Assembly: GCF_001598435.1 (NCBI RefSeq)
Contig: NZ_BCYY01000003.1
Location: 1 to 64,000, forward strand
From: Sphingomonas pituitosa NBRC 102491
GTDB lineage: Bacteria; Pseudomonadota; Alphaproteobacteria; Sphingomonadales; Sphingomonadaceae
Length of the DNA: 64,000 nucleotides
Direction: 5' to 3'
Below the pieces are notes generated by a model. It saw only the letters and a program-made list of their open reading frames with translations. It was not told where the DNA came from and ran no database searches. Made by a program: the position numbers and the translations under genes. Of the stretch, positions 44,352-53,159 are shown in pieces; the stretch's first letter is position 1; each line of letters begins with the position of its first letter.

Positions 44352-45560
44352 ATGGGGCACTGGAAACGCGCATGTATTGCGCCTGCGCTCGCGGTGGCAT
44401 TTACACCTTGCGCAGCACTGGCAGACACCTGCACGGGTAATTGTGGCACCGCAACGGCTGCGGATGGCGTCGTCACGGCGCCACCGGGGGGTGCGGCAAG
44501 TTGGAACTGGGTTTCGACCTATTTGGGGCAGAGCGGCGCCGCCAAGATCACCGGTTATAGTAACGGCTCCACCAACGGATCGGAGCTGCGGTCATCGGCT
44601 TTTGCCGCGAGGGTTGGAGACAAGATATCCTTCTACTTCAATTATGTCACAACGGACGGGGCCGGATTCGCCGATTACGCCTTTGCGCAGCTGCTGTCCG
44701 CCGGCGCCGCCGATGACAGCCTGGCGATCAACCTGTTCACGGCGCGCACCAAGCCGAGCGGCACGATCGTTCCGGGCCAGAGCATGCCATCGGTGACTGC
44801 GGTACTGACCCCGTCGGTCGTGCCGATCATCAGCGGCGGCCCGATCTGGTCGCCGCTCGGCCCCGGCAGCGGCAGCTGCTATGATGTCGGCTGCGGCTAT
44901 ACCGGCTGGATCAAGTCCGAATACACCATCACGGCGGCGGGCAATTACCAGCTGCGGTTCGGTGCCGCGAACTGGTCGGACCAGGCGCTCGACACCGGCA
45001 TGGCATTTACCGGCGTGTTCGTGAACGGCACCCAGACCGGCAGTACCCCGTTCAGCCCCTTCCAGCCGAGCGCGCCCCAGAACCCCGTGACGAAGGCGTT
45101 CACCTTCGATTTCGTCGCCACGCCGGCCACGCCGATCTATATCGATCCGGACTATGCGACCGGCTATATCTACGACGTGCTGTCGGGTCCGAACATCGCC
45201 AGCGCGATCTTCCCGACCATCGCCGGCGACGTGGATGGCTATGACGTCTACGGCCTGAACGACGTGCTGCTGGCGCACGGCGTCTACAGCTTCGATTTCA
45301 CCACGCTGTTCGCGGGCGGCGTCACCGGGTTCAAGCTGAAGGACATCGACCTGACGGCGGCGCTCGACCCGACCGACAGCGGCGCCTTCGTGACCGGCCT
45401 CACCTTCGTTGCGGGCGGTGCCGTGACGATGACGCAGACGCCGATCATCACCACCACCACCGGCGTGCCCGAGCCCGCCACCTGGGCGACCATGGTGCTC
45501 GGCATGGGGCTGGCAGGCCACGGCCTGCGGCGGCGGCGCGCGCGGCCCCTCCACGCCTGA
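44352..45560 (+). CDS. PEP-CTERM sorting-domain exported protein
   Basis: The product is 402 aa. A signal peptide (to about residue 25, ...ALA) leads to a beta-rich body with two Cys near the N-terminus (DTCTGNCG) and two near SCYDVGCGY. The C-terminus is a textbook PEP-CTERM tripartite signal: VPEP (372-375), a hydrophobic helix (ATWATMVLGMGLAGHGL) and a basic tail RRRRARPLHA. It is processed by exosortase and typically glycosylated and tied to exopolysaccharide. The exosortase-associated glycosylation genes at 50-54 kb fit. The body resembles the NF038132-like group in size and strand pattern (by eye). Confidence 0.92.
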   Translation: MGHWKRACIAPALAVAFTPCAALADTCTGNCGTATAADGVVTAPPGGAASWNWVSTYLGQSGAAKITGYSNGSTNGSELRSSAFAARVGDKISFYFNYVTTDGAGFADYAFAQLLSAGAADDSLAINLFTARTKPSGTIVPGQSMPSVTAVLTPSVVPIISGGPIWSPLGPGSGSCYDVGCGYTGWIKSEYTITAAGNYQLRFGAANWSDQALDTGMAFTGVFVNGTQTGSTPFSPFQPSAPQNPVTKAFTFDFVATPATPIYIDPDYATGYIYDVLSGPNIASAIFPTIAGDVDGYDVYGLNDVLLAHGVYSFDFTTLFAGGVTGFKLKDIDLTAALDPTDSGAFVTGLTFVAGGAVTMTQTPIITTTTGVPEPATWATMVLGMGLAGHGLRRRRARPLHA

Positions 45561-45728
45561 GCGATGCGAGCGACACCGGCAAGCGAGGCCGCCCGCGCGG
45601 CGCCGCTTGCCGGAGTCCGTCGGGCTGGAACGGGCACCGCACGAACGGGGGGGATTGCGCGCGCGAAGAATTGAGTCGCCGCCTCCACCGTGCTAGCGAG
45701 ATATATCACTTCGAGGACCACCCGATCC

Positions 45729-47756
45729 ATGCGTCTCCCGCGTCTCGCAGCGTTGCTGCTCGGCACTTCCCTGCTCGCCACTCCCGCCCTCGCCCAGACC
45801 GCATCCCAGGCCAAATATGGCAGCTGGGGCGTCGACCTTGCCACGATGGACCGCACCGTGAAGCCGGGCGACGATTTCTATGCGTTCGCGCTCGGCAGCT
45901 GGCTGCGCGACGCGCCGATCGCGCCGGACAAGGCCCGCATCGGCTATAACTACGACCTGCCCGACGAGACCGAGGTCGAGGTGCGCAAGCTGATCGAGGA
46001 TGCCGGCACGTCGCCGAGCGACCCGGTGCTCCGCCAGGTCGCGACCTTCTACCATGCGTTCATGGACGAGGCCGGCATCGAGGCGCGCGGCACCGCCCCG
46101 CTCAAGCCCTATCTCGCCCGTATCGACGCGGTGCAGGATCGCCGCGGGCTCGAGCTGCTGATGGCCGATCATGGCTATGCCAGCCCGATCGGCATCGGCA
46201 TCTCCGCCGACGAGAAGGACCCGACCCGCTACACGGTGATGGCCGGCCAGGCGGGGCTGGGCCTGCCGAGCCGCGATTATTATCTGCTCACCGGCGAGAA
46301 GTACGAGACGATCCGCAAGGCCTACCGCGCCTATATCGTGAAGATCCAGCAGCTGGCCGGAATCCCCGATGCCGAGGCCAAGGCGGACGCGATCCTGGCA
46401 CTGGAGACCAGCCTCGCCAAGGACCAGTGGACGCCCGAGGCGCGCCGCGATCCGCAGAAGACCTACAACCCGATGACCCGCGCCCAGCTCGCCAAGCTGG
46501 CGCCGGAGTTCGACTGGAACGCGGTGCTCGCCCATCAGGGGCTGGGCAAGATGCCGACCGTCATCGTGCGCGAGACGACGGCGGTTACCGCCGCCGCCAA
46601 GCGGCTGGGCGACGTGCCGCTCGCCACCTGGAAGGACTGGCTGCGCTTCCGCTTCGTCAGCGATCATGCCGCCTATCTGCCCAAGGCGTTCGACGCCGCG
46701 CAGTTCGATTTCTACAGCCGCACGCTCCGCGACGTGCAGGCGCAGTCGGAGCGCTGGAAGCGCGGCGTTCGCCTGGTGAACGGCGCGCTGGGCGAGGCGA
46801 TCGGCAAGATCTACGCCGAGCGCCATTGGGGCAAGGATGCCGAGGCGCTGTCCAAGGAACTGGTCGAGGATCTGCGGGCGGCATATGCCGACAAGATCAA
46901 GGCAGCCGCCTGGATGGACGCGCCCACCCGCAAGGAAGCGCTCGCCAAGCTCGCCGCGTTCGATCCGCGCATCGGCCATCCTGACAAATATGTCGATTAT
47001 GCCGCGATGCAGGTCAGCGCTACCGATCCGCTGGCGAACGACCTCGCATCGGACGATTTCGAGTGGAAGCTGGAGCTGTCGCGGCTCGGCAAGCCGGTCG
47101 ACCGCTCGCTATGGGCAATGACCCCGCAGACGGTGAACGCCTATTACGACCCGGTGATGAACCAGGTGACCTTCCCCGCCGCCCAGCTCCAGCCGCCCTT
47201 CTTCGATCCTGCCGCCGATCCGGCGGTGAATTATGGCGAGACGGGCGCCACGATCGGCCACGAGATGGGCCATGGCTTCGACGACGAAGGCCGCCAGTTC
47301 GATGCCAGCGGCAAGCTGCGCGACTGGTGGACGGCGCAATCGGCGGAACGCTACACCGCCCACGCCCAGGCGCTGGTCAAGCAGTTCGACGCCTATGAGC
47401 CGATCCCCGGCGTCCACATCAAGGGCCAGCTGACGCTGGGCGAGAATCTCGCCGATCTGGGCGGGCTCGAAGTCGCCTATGCCGCCTATCGCCGCTATGT
47501 CGCCCGCCACGGCGAGCCCAAGGTGCTGGACGGGCTGACCGGCGACCAGCGTTTCTTCCTCGCCTATGCCGCCAGCTGGCAGGGCAAGGCGCGCGAAGGC
47601 GCGGTGCGGGCGCAGCTGCTCTCCGATCCGCACAGCCCGGACAAGTATCGCGTCAACGGCATCGTCCGGAACATGGACGAATGGTATGCGGCCTTCGGGG
47701 TGAAGCCGGGCGACGCGCTGTACCTTGCGCCGGAGGCACGGGTACACGTCTGGTAA
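45729..47756 (+). CDS. M13-family (neprilysin-like) metallopeptidase
   Basis: This 675-residue zinc peptidase has a signal peptide (MRLPRLAALLLGTSLLATPALAQ). The ATG at 45729 is chosen for that reason over an earlier in-frame start. The zinc motif is HEMGH (511-515) in TGATIGHEMGHGFDDEG, and the third ligand Glu is in LGENLADLGGLEVAY. The substrate-binding NAYYDPVMNQVTFPAAQLQPPFF is intact. It lies in the periplasm and hydrolyses oligopeptides. It stands alone, 168 bases after the PEP-CTERM gene. Confidence 0.96.
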   Translation: MRLPRLAALLLGTSLLATPALAQTASQAKYGSWGVDLATMDRTVKPGDDFYAFALGSWLRDAPIAPDKARIGYNYDLPDETEVEVRKLIEDAGTSPSDPVLRQVATFYHAFMDEAGIEARGTAPLKPYLARIDAVQDRRGLELLMADHGYASPIGIGISADEKDPTRYTVMAGQAGLGLPSRDYYLLTGEKYETIRKAYRAYIVKIQQLAGIPDAEAKADAILALETSLAKDQWTPEARRDPQKTYNPMTRAQLAKLAPEFDWNAVLAHQGLGKMPTVIVRETTAVTAAAKRLGDVPLATWKDWLRFRFVSDHAAYLPKAFDAAQFDFYSRTLRDVQAQSERWKRGVRLVNGALGEAIGKIYAERHWGKDAEALSKELVEDLRAAYADKIKAAAWMDAPTRKEALAKLAAFDPRIGHPDKYVDYAAMQVSATDPLANDLASDDFEWKLELSRLGKPVDRSLWAMTPQTVNAYYDPVMNQVTFPAAQLQPPFFDPAADPAVNYGETGATIGHEMGHGFDDEGRQFDASGKLRDWWTAQSAERYTAHAQALVKQFDAYEPIPGVHIKGQLTLGENLADLGGLEVAYAAYRRYVARHGEPKVLDGLTGDQRFFLAYAASWQGKAREGAVRAQLLSDPHSPDKYRVNGIVRNMDEWYAAFGVKPGDALYLAPEARVHVW

Positions 47757-47786
47757 GCGAGCGCCGGGGGCTACCCGCCCCCGGCC

Positions 47787-48410
47787 TCACGCCGCGCGAT
47801 AGGCGAACACGCCCGCGCGCCTTGCCGTACCGGCTTCGGCCACCTCATAGCTGGCGAGCAGCGTCAATCGCTCCAGGGGCAGCGGCGCGCGCCCGGGATC
47901 GCCCACCAGCACCTCCACGCCCGCCGCCACGCAGCGATCGAGAAAGTCGATCACCCGCGCCGCCACGTCGGGCGCGTAGAAGACGTCGCCCACCAGCAGC
48001 AGGTCGACATCGGGCACGGGGCCGGCGGTGCAGTCGCCCACGATGGCGGCGATCGCCACCTGGTTCAGCGCAGCATTCAGCCCGATCGCCGTCCGCGCAT
48101 GGACGTCGATCTCGGACGCGGTGACGATCGCGGCCCCTGCCCGCGCGGCGGCGATCCCGACCAGCCCGGATCCGGCACCCAGATCGAACACGCGCCGCCC
48201 CGCCACCAGATGCGGATGGGCGAGCAGGTGCCGGGCCAGCGCCAGCCCGCCTGCCCACCAATAGGCCCAATAGGGCGCGGTATCGGCCAGGCGGCCGACC
48301 CCGCTCGCCGGGTCCGCCTTGTGCAGGCACAATTGGGGCAAGCCGGGCACGGGTGTGACGGGCAGGCGCGCCTGGATGAACGCTGCGACCGCCGCCGCGT
48401 CGTCCGTCAC
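47787..48410 (-). CDS. Class I SAM-dependent methyltransferase (PrmA/ETF-beta-lysine type)
   Basis: The product is 207 aa from a GTG that overlaps the preceding stop (GTGA). The SAM motif is VFDLGAGSGLVGIAAARAGA, with the acidic loop ASEIDVHARTAIGLNAALN and motif VDLLLVGDVFYAP. The aromatic YWAYWWAGGLALARHLL segment is typical of the methyltransferase-16/ETFBKMT group, which methylate protein lysines. It is co-transcribed with the S24 repressor-like gene. The target protein is unknown. Confidence 0.85.
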   Translation of the reverse strand: MTDDAAAVAAFIQARLPVTPVPGLPQLCLHKADPASGVGRLADTAPYWAYWWAGGLALARHLLAHPHLVAGRRVFDLGAGSGLVGIAAARAGAAIVTASEIDVHARTAIGLNAALNQVAIAAIVGDCTAGPVPDVDLLLVGDVFYAPDVAARVIDFLDRCVAAGVEVLVGDPGRAPLPLERLTLLASYEVAEAGTARRAGVFAYRAA

Positions 48411-49024
48411 AGGACGCGCCCCAGCCACGCCACCCGTCCAAGCAGCTGGAAGCTGCCGGCGCGGGCGAAGCGCACCGGATGCGCGGAATTGTCGCTCACC
48501 AGCTCCACGCCGCCCACCGCCGCGCGCACCCGCTTCACGACCAGTTCGCCCTCCACCCGCAGCACGAAGATGCCGCGCGGATCGGCACGGCAGCGATCGC
48601 GATCGATCAGCACTTCGTCCCCATCGCGCAGCGTCGGCTCCATGGAATCCCCCGCGACGCATACCATCGACGCGGCTTCCGGCCGCACGCCCAGCTGCCG
48701 CAACAGCGCCGGGGGAAAGGCGAACGGCGCGCGCAGCGCCTCGTCCTCGGCCCATCCGCCGGGGCCTGCCGATGCCGCCAGGTCGATCCGCGGCACCACG
48801 ACGAGCTCGGGCTGGCGCAGCCCGCCGAGCAGCGTCTCGTCCACGCCCAGATATTCCGCCAGCCGCGCGCGATCCCGCTCCGCCAGTTCGCGCGGCGAGC
48901 CCCGCATCAGATATTGCTGGAGATAGGCCGGATTGCGCCCGAGCACGCGCGAAAGCGTCGCCAGACGCAGTCCCCGCGCCGTGACCAGCTTCGCAAAATT
49001 TGCCCGTTGCACATCGGCTTCCAT
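48407..49024 (-). CDS. Helix-turn-helix S24 (LexA/CI-like) repressor
   Basis: The product is 205 aa from ATG 49024. An N-terminal DNA-binding part (residues 5-60: RANFAKLVTARGLRLATLSRVLGRNPAYLQQYLMRG) joins a C-terminal peptidase domain. The catalytic dyad is visible as Ser127 in GDSMEPTL and Lys164 in GELVVKRV. The cleavage site of self-processing members is not obvious. It probably represses its own divergent promoter, since two TCCTAC-based sites lie in the 88-base gap. It is translationally coupled to the methyltransferase gene. Confidence 0.88.
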   Translation of the reverse strand: MEADVQRANFAKLVTARGLRLATLSRVLGRNPAYLQQYLMRGSPRELAERDRARLAEYLGVDETLLGGLRQPELVVVPRIDLAASAGPGGWAEDEALRAPFAFPPALLRQLGVRPEAASMVCVAGDSMEPTLRDGDEVLIDRDRCRADPRGIFVLRVEGELVVKRVRAAVGGVELVSDNSAHPVRFARAGSFQLLGRVAWLGRVL

Positions 49025-49032
49025 ACCCTCTT

Positions 49033-49062
49033 TCCTACACTTAGGATTTTTCCTACGCAAGG
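49033..49062. promoter_or_regulatory. Two operator-like sites in the S24 divergent promoter region
   Basis: TCCTACACTTAGGA (49033-49046) is an inverted repeat (TCCTA/TAGGA, 4-base spacer). TCCTACGCAAGG (49051-49062) is a second, imperfect copy with an 18-base centre-to-centre spacing. The arrangement suits autoregulation by the neighbouring repressor. Confidence 0.5.
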
Positions 49063-49112
49063 CTTAGATGAGAACATATCGTGATCATCCGAGTCGAAGG
49101 AGGAGGACATGG

Positions 49113-49343
49113 ATGTCCTTGCATGGGGAAATCGAAGCGTTCCTGGAACGGACGCGGATGCCGGCGACACGGTTCGGGCGACTGGCGGCCGGGGATCCGC
49201 GGCTGGTCGGCGATCTGCGGCTGGGCCGCGTGCCGGGGCCGGCACTGGCGGCGCGGCTGCGCGCGTTCCTCGCCGCCCCGCCGGCATGGCAGCCCGGGCG
49301 GCGCGGCGGCGCGATGTCGGGGCGCGGCTCGAACGGGCGTTGA
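49113..49343 (+). CDS. Small helical protein, 76 aa, divergent from the S24 repressor
   Basis: The start is at 49113 with AGGAGGA a few bases upstream. Residues 1-55 read MSLHGEIEAFLERTRMPATRFGRLAAGDPRLVGDLRLGRVPGPALAARLRAF, a helix-turn-helix-like pattern (LxxTRMPATRFGRLA, then a short turn and recognition-like helix). The tail is basic. No named family is known to me. It may be a Cro-like partner or a co-regulator of the repressor gene, which is inference from position. Confidence 0.6.
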   Translation: MSLHGEIEAFLERTRMPATRFGRLAAGDPRLVGDLRLGRVPGPALAARLRAFLAAPPAWQPGRRGGAMSGRGSNGR

Positions 49344-49372
49344 TCGCCTCGGCCGCGGCGCAGGGAGGCACG

Positions 49373-49612
49373 GTGTCGGTGACAGAAGCGAGCTGGATCC
49401 CCTGGGCCAGCGCGACCTTCACGGGGGCCCGGCACCGGCTGGCACTGGACCTCGCGCGGACGCCAGCGGCACAGGCGTGGCTTGACGCGCTTCCCGAACT
49501 GGATCTGCCGCTGCCCGGTCATCTTGTTGCCGACCTGCAGCTCGCGTCCCGGGAGACCCGCAACGGCCGGCTGCACGTCGTTCTGGAGGCGCTGACCGTC
49601 GAGGAATGCTGA
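49373..49612 (+). CDS. Small unknown protein, 79 aa
   Basis: The start is GTG at 49373 with GGGAGG before it; a GTG two codons on is possible. The strand-rich sequence (PWASATFTGARHRLALDLARTP) followed by helix and strand (LPLPGHLVADLQLASRE ... LHVVLEALTVEE) suggests one small alpha/beta domain. No family is recognised. It is in line with the 76-residue gene, 29 bases after its stop, and is convergent with the membrane protein gene at 49620. Confidence 0.55.
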   Translation: MSVTEASWIPWASATFTGARHRLALDLARTPAAQAWLDALPELDLPLPGHLVADLQLASRETRNGRLHVVLEALTVEEC

Positions 49613-49619
49613 TCGACGC

Positions 49620-50351
49620 TCAGGCCTGGCGCGCGAGGCTCCGCAGCGCGGCGAGCGCATCGTCCAGGCCGCGATCGGGGCGTACCCGGCCGCGGGCCGG
49701 CACCACCTGGTTGCGCCGCACCACGCCCCGCTCCAGCCGCTCGAGCAGCGCATGGACGGTGGCGTCGGTTTCGGGGCGGACGAGGCGATCGGCGGGGTCG
49801 CGGCCGGCCGCGTTGCGCAACGCGGCGCTCGCCGCCCGCTCGCGGCGCGGCGGCACGGGGGGCGGCAGCGGTACCTGGGGGATCGCCAGCGGATCGAACG
49901 CCGCGAGCGGCTGGTCCAGATCCGCGGGAAGATCGCGCTCGGCGGCCGCAGAGGCCTCGGCGGCGGGCGCTGCCGGCGCGGCCCAGGCGGGGGCGTCGAG
50001 TTCGTGCGTCGCACGCAGCGGCGGCCGCGGGCGGGCGTCGGGATGGGAATCGGCGCGGCGGATGCGCGGCATCGGCAGCACGTCGAGGCTGGCCGTCGCC
50101 CCTGCGGGCTCGGCCCGGCGCAGCAGCCGGTGGGAGAGGAGCGCCCCCGCGCCCGCGCCGATGGCACCGGTAGCAATCGCCAACACGAGACGAGCGGTGC
50201 CTGCCACCGCGGGAGCGGCGTGCGTGCTCCAGCCCGCGCCGTCACTTGCCGATATCATGGCCTCCAGCGCCGTCGCCGGAAGGGCGAACGCTGTCAGCGC
50301 CGAGGCGCCGCCGAGGAATACGGCGGCCAGGGGTACGAGCGGCATCTTCAT
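49620..50351 (-). CDS. Unknown protein with one or two N-terminal membrane segments, 243 aa
   Basis: From ATG 50351, MKMPLVPLAAVFLGGASALTAFALPATA is a signal or first helix, and TARLVLAIATGAIGAGAGALLSH is a second. The remaining 150 residues are cytoplasmic- or periplasmic-facing, rich in Pro, Ala and Arg (LAIPQVPLPPPVPPRRERAAS), ending with charged helices. No family is known to me. It lies 34 bases downstream of the exosortase-associated glycosyltransferase and could be its operon partner. Confidence 0.65.
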   Translation of the reverse strand: MKMPLVPLAAVFLGGASALTAFALPATALEAMISASDGAGWSTHAAPAVAGTARLVLAIATGAIGAGAGALLSHRLLRRAEPAGATASLDVLPMPRIRRADSHPDARPRPPLRATHELDAPAWAAPAAPAAEASAAAERDLPADLDQPLAAFDPLAIPQVPLPPPVPPRRERAASAALRNAAGRDPADRLVRPETDATVHALLERLERGVVRRNQVVPARGRVRPDRGLDDALAALRSLARQA

Positions 50352-50385
50352 GCATTCACCCGGTACGTGTGCGACCACGTGGTTC

Positions 50386-51588
50386 TCATGCCATCTTTAT
50401 GGCAAGGTTTTCATACAAACTGTCATAGACTGCAACATTTACAGACCAGTTACGCTCGGCCTCGATGTACGCACGCGCCCGCTTTTTGCGGTCATCCCAT
50501 TGATTGCGCTTGGAAAAAATATTTTCAAGCACTTTCGCGAGCGCGAGCGGATCGTCAGCCGGAAACAAGCTGCCGGTGATGCCGTCGACAATCAGTTCGC
50601 GGTGGCCGCCCACATCCGATGCCGCGACCAGCCGCTGCTGCGCCATCGCCTCGAGCGGCTTGAGCGGCGTGACCAGATCCGTGAGCCGCATCTTCTTGCG
50701 CGGATAGACCAGCACGTCGATCAGGCTGTAGTAGCGTTCCACCATGTCGTGCGGCACGCGACCGAGGAAATGGATGCGGTCCGCGACGCCCGAAGCTGCT
50801 GCCTGCGCGCGCAGCGCCGGCTCGGCCGGGCCGCCGCCGACGAGCAGCAACTGCATCGCCGGCCGCGCCGCAACCAGCGCCGGCATCGCCGCGATCAGCA
50901 CGTCCAGCCCTTCATAGTCGTAGAAGCTGCCGATGAAGCCGATCGTCTCGGCCCGCTCCAGGCCCAGTTGCGCGGCCAGCGCGGCGTCGTGCGGCAAGGG
51001 TTCGCCGAACAGCCCCATGTCGACGCCGTTGGGGGAGACGGCGATCTTCACCGGATCGATGCCGCGCGCGACCAGATCGCCGCGCAGCCCCTCGCAGATC
51101 ACCGCCACCGCATCGGCCTGGCGCACGGCGTGGGTCTCCAGCGCCTTGGTGATGCGATAGCGGAGGCTGCCCTCGCGGCCCGTGCCGTTGCCGACGGCGG
51201 CATCCTCCCAGAAGGCGCGGATCTCGTAGAGCAACGGCACGCCGCTCCAGCGCCGCACCCGCAGGCCGGCCAGCGCGCAGAGCACCGGCGAATGGGCGTG
51301 CAGCACATCCGGCCGGAAGCTTTGCACCACCTGGCGGATGCGCCGGGCGAAGGCATCGATCTCGCGCCACTCGCCGAGCCCCGGCAGCCGCGACGCCACG
51401 GGAGGCGTGCGGAAGAAGCGCAGGCCGTCGACCACCTCTTCGCTCGCAGGGGCCGGTCCGTGGCGCGGACCGGTGACCGCCGCGACCTCCCAGCCCCGCG
51501 CCAGCTCCGCCTTCAGGATCGCGCGGGTGCGGAACGCATAGCCGCTGTGGAGCGGCAGGCCATGGTCCAGAAGGTGCAGAACTCGCAT
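50386..51588 (-). CDS. Exosortase-A-associated glycosyltransferase (GT4 type)
   Basis: The product is 400 aa. The opening MRVLHLLDHGLPLHSGYAFRTRAIL is typical of the family of glycosyltransferases tied to the PEP-CTERM/exosortase A system. GT-B features include LYEIRAFWED, VSPNGVDMGLF, VGGGPAEPALR and the late LVTPLKPLEAMAQQRLVAASDVGG with the donor-binding Glu. The ATG at 51588 is preferred over one four codons upstream. The last 60 codons (50386-50560) are clearly lower in GC. It is divergent from the ligase genes across 82 bases. Confidence 0.9.
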   Translation of the reverse strand: MRVLHLLDHGLPLHSGYAFRTRAILKAELARGWEVAAVTGPRHGPAPASEEVVDGLRFFRTPPVASRLPGLGEWREIDAFARRIRQVVQSFRPDVLHAHSPVLCALAGLRVRRWSGVPLLYEIRAFWEDAAVGNGTGREGSLRYRITKALETHAVRQADAVAVICEGLRGDLVARGIDPVKIAVSPNGVDMGLFGEPLPHDAALAAQLGLERAETIGFIGSFYDYEGLDVLIAAMPALVAARPAMQLLLVGGGPAEPALRAQAAASGVADRIHFLGRVPHDMVERYYSLIDVLVYPRKKMRLTDLVTPLKPLEAMAQQRLVAASDVGGHRELIVDGITGSLFPADDPLALAKVLENIFSKRNQWDDRKKRARAYIEAERNWSVNVAVYDSLYENLAIKMA

Positions 51589-51670
51589 GCCGGCCTGCAT
51601 GCCACGCCGCGCTTAACGGCACGTCAACTGCACCTGCGGTAGAGCGGGCGCGGAAGGAACGGCACGCCCG

Positions 51671-51817
51671 ATGATCGACAATCTCTCGCTCGCGCTCACC
51701 CATGGGCTGATGCTGCTGGCGGCCTTCCTGCTGCTCCGCCGCCCCGATCTCGACAAGGAGGATGCTGCCACCGTGGAGAAGCAGCCGCGCAAGCGCTGGG
51801 GCAAGCGCGGTGCGTGA
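51671..51817 (+). CDS. Small single-helix membrane protein, 48 aa
   Basis: It starts MIDNLSLALTHGLMLLAAFLLLRRPDLDKEDAA and ends basic (KQPRKRWGKRGA). One membrane helix (about 8-24) precedes a charged cytoplasmic tail. The stop overlaps the O-glycosylation ligase start by 8 bases, so it is translationally coupled. I know no family. Coupling and codon use support it being a real accessory of the ligase. Confidence 0.65.
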   Translation: MIDNLSLALTHGLMLLAAFLLLRRPDLDKEDAATVEKQPRKRWGKRGA

Positions 51818-53159
51818 CTGGGTCTTCGTGCTGTTCCTGGCGGCGTTCTTCGGCAGCGGCTTCCGCAAGCCGTTCCTGTTCGTGCTGGTCTATGCCTATA
51901 TCGACATCGTCGCGCCGCAACGGCTGACCTATCTGCTGCTCAATTCCCTCCCCATTTCGGCGATGGCGGCGGCGCTGGCGCTGGGCGGGTTCCTGCTGTT
52001 CGACGACAAGCGCGACGTGCGCGTGGCGCCGCGCCAGCTGCTGATCGTCGCGCTGATCGGCTATTGCTGGTTCACCACGCTCCACGCCGACTTCCCGGTC
52101 GAGGCCCGCGACAAATGGGACTGGGTGTGGAAGGCGCTGGCCTTCGCCGCCTTCCTGCCGCTCACGCTGCGCACGCGGCTGCGGATCGAGGCGCTGCTGC
52201 TGTTCATGGTGCTTTCCGCCAGCTCGATCATCATCGTCGGCGCGATCAAGACGATCTTGTCCGGCGGCGGCTATGGCGAGCTGAACCTGATGGTCGCGAA
52301 CAATTCGGGGCTGTACGAGGGCAGCACCATCTCCACCGTCGCGATCGCGATCCTGCCGCTGATCCTGTGGTTTACCCGGCACGGCACGCTCTTCGCGCCC
52401 GACTGGCGGGTGAAGGCCTTTGCGTACGCGCTGTGCTTCGCCTGCCTGCTGATCCCGATCGGTACCGCGACGCGCACCGGGCTGCTGTGCATCGGGCTGG
52501 TCGCGCTGCTGATGCTGCGCGATTCGCAGAAGAAGCTGCGCTATCTCGGCGGGGTGGCGGCGCTGGCGCTGATCGCCCTGCCCTTCCTGCCCTCTGCGTT
52601 CACCGAGCGGATGGGGACGATCAAGACCTATCAGGGCGACGCCTCCGCCTCGACGCGCCTCGCGGTGTGGCAATGGACCATGGACTATGCCCGCGCGCAC
52701 CCGCTGGGCGGCGGGTTCGAGGCCTATCGCCAGAACCAGATCCGCTACGAGAAGGTCGCGGTGGCGGACGAGGGCGGCGTCGCGGTGGTCGATCGCTCGC
52801 TCGAGGTCGACAAGGCGCGCGCCTATCACAGCGCCTATTTCGAGATGCTGGGCGAGCAGGGCTATCCCGGCCTCGCGCTGTGGCTGCTCATCAACCTGTC
52901 CGGCCTGTTCCGCATGGAGGTGCTGCGCCGCCGCTACGCCCGTGCCGAAGGCGACGCGGCGTGGATCGCCCCGCTCGCCGCCGCGCTGCAGAACGGGCAT
53001 CTCGTCTACCTGCTCGGCGCCGCGTTCGTGGCGATCGCCTTCCAGCCCTTCATCTACATGCTGATCGGCGCGCAGATCGGGCTCGACACCTATTGCGCCC
53101 GCAAGCGCGCCGCCGCGGACTGGCGGCCGCTGCGCAAGGCCCGCGCCGCGACGGAATGA
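51810..53159 (+). CDS. Putative O-glycosylation ligase, exosortase A system-associated
   Basis: This 449-residue integral membrane protein of the O-antigen-ligase (Wzy/WaaL) fold starts at GTG (VRDWVFVLFLAAFFGSGFRKP). It has ten or more hydrophobic helices. The family region includes FFGSGFRKPFLFVLVYAYIDIVAPQRLTY and the large periplasmic loop with EAYRQNQIRYEKVA. It overlaps the small membrane gene upstream and the acyltransferase downstream (ATGA). It probably transfers a polysaccharide unit to sortable PEP-CTERM proteins. Confidence 0.88.
   Translation: MRDWVFVLFLAAFFGSGFRKPFLFVLVYAYIDIVAPQRLTYLLLNSLPISAMAAALALGGFLLFDDKRDVRVAPRQLLIVALIGYCWFTTLHADFPVEARDKWDWVWKALAFAAFLPLTLRTRLRIEALLLFMVLSASSIIIVGAIKTILSGGGYGELNLMVANNSGLYEGSTISTVAIAILPLILWFTRHGTLFAPDWRVKAFAYALCFACLLIPIGTATRTGLLCIGLVALLMLRDSQKKLRYLGGVAALALIALPFLPSAFTERMGTIKTYQGDASASTRLAVWQWTMDYARAHPLGGGFEAYRQNQIRYEKVAVADEGGVAVVDRSLEVDKARAYHSAYFEMLGEQGYPGLALWLLINLSGLFRMEVLRRRYARAEGDAAWIAPLAAALQNGHLVYLLGAAFVAIAFQPFIYMLIGAQIGLDTYCARKRAAADWRPLRKARAATE

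Noticed and set aside
48407-49612. Prophage immunity region
   Set aside because: The repressor resembles CI, but no integrase, attachment repeat or phage structural gene is within the window.
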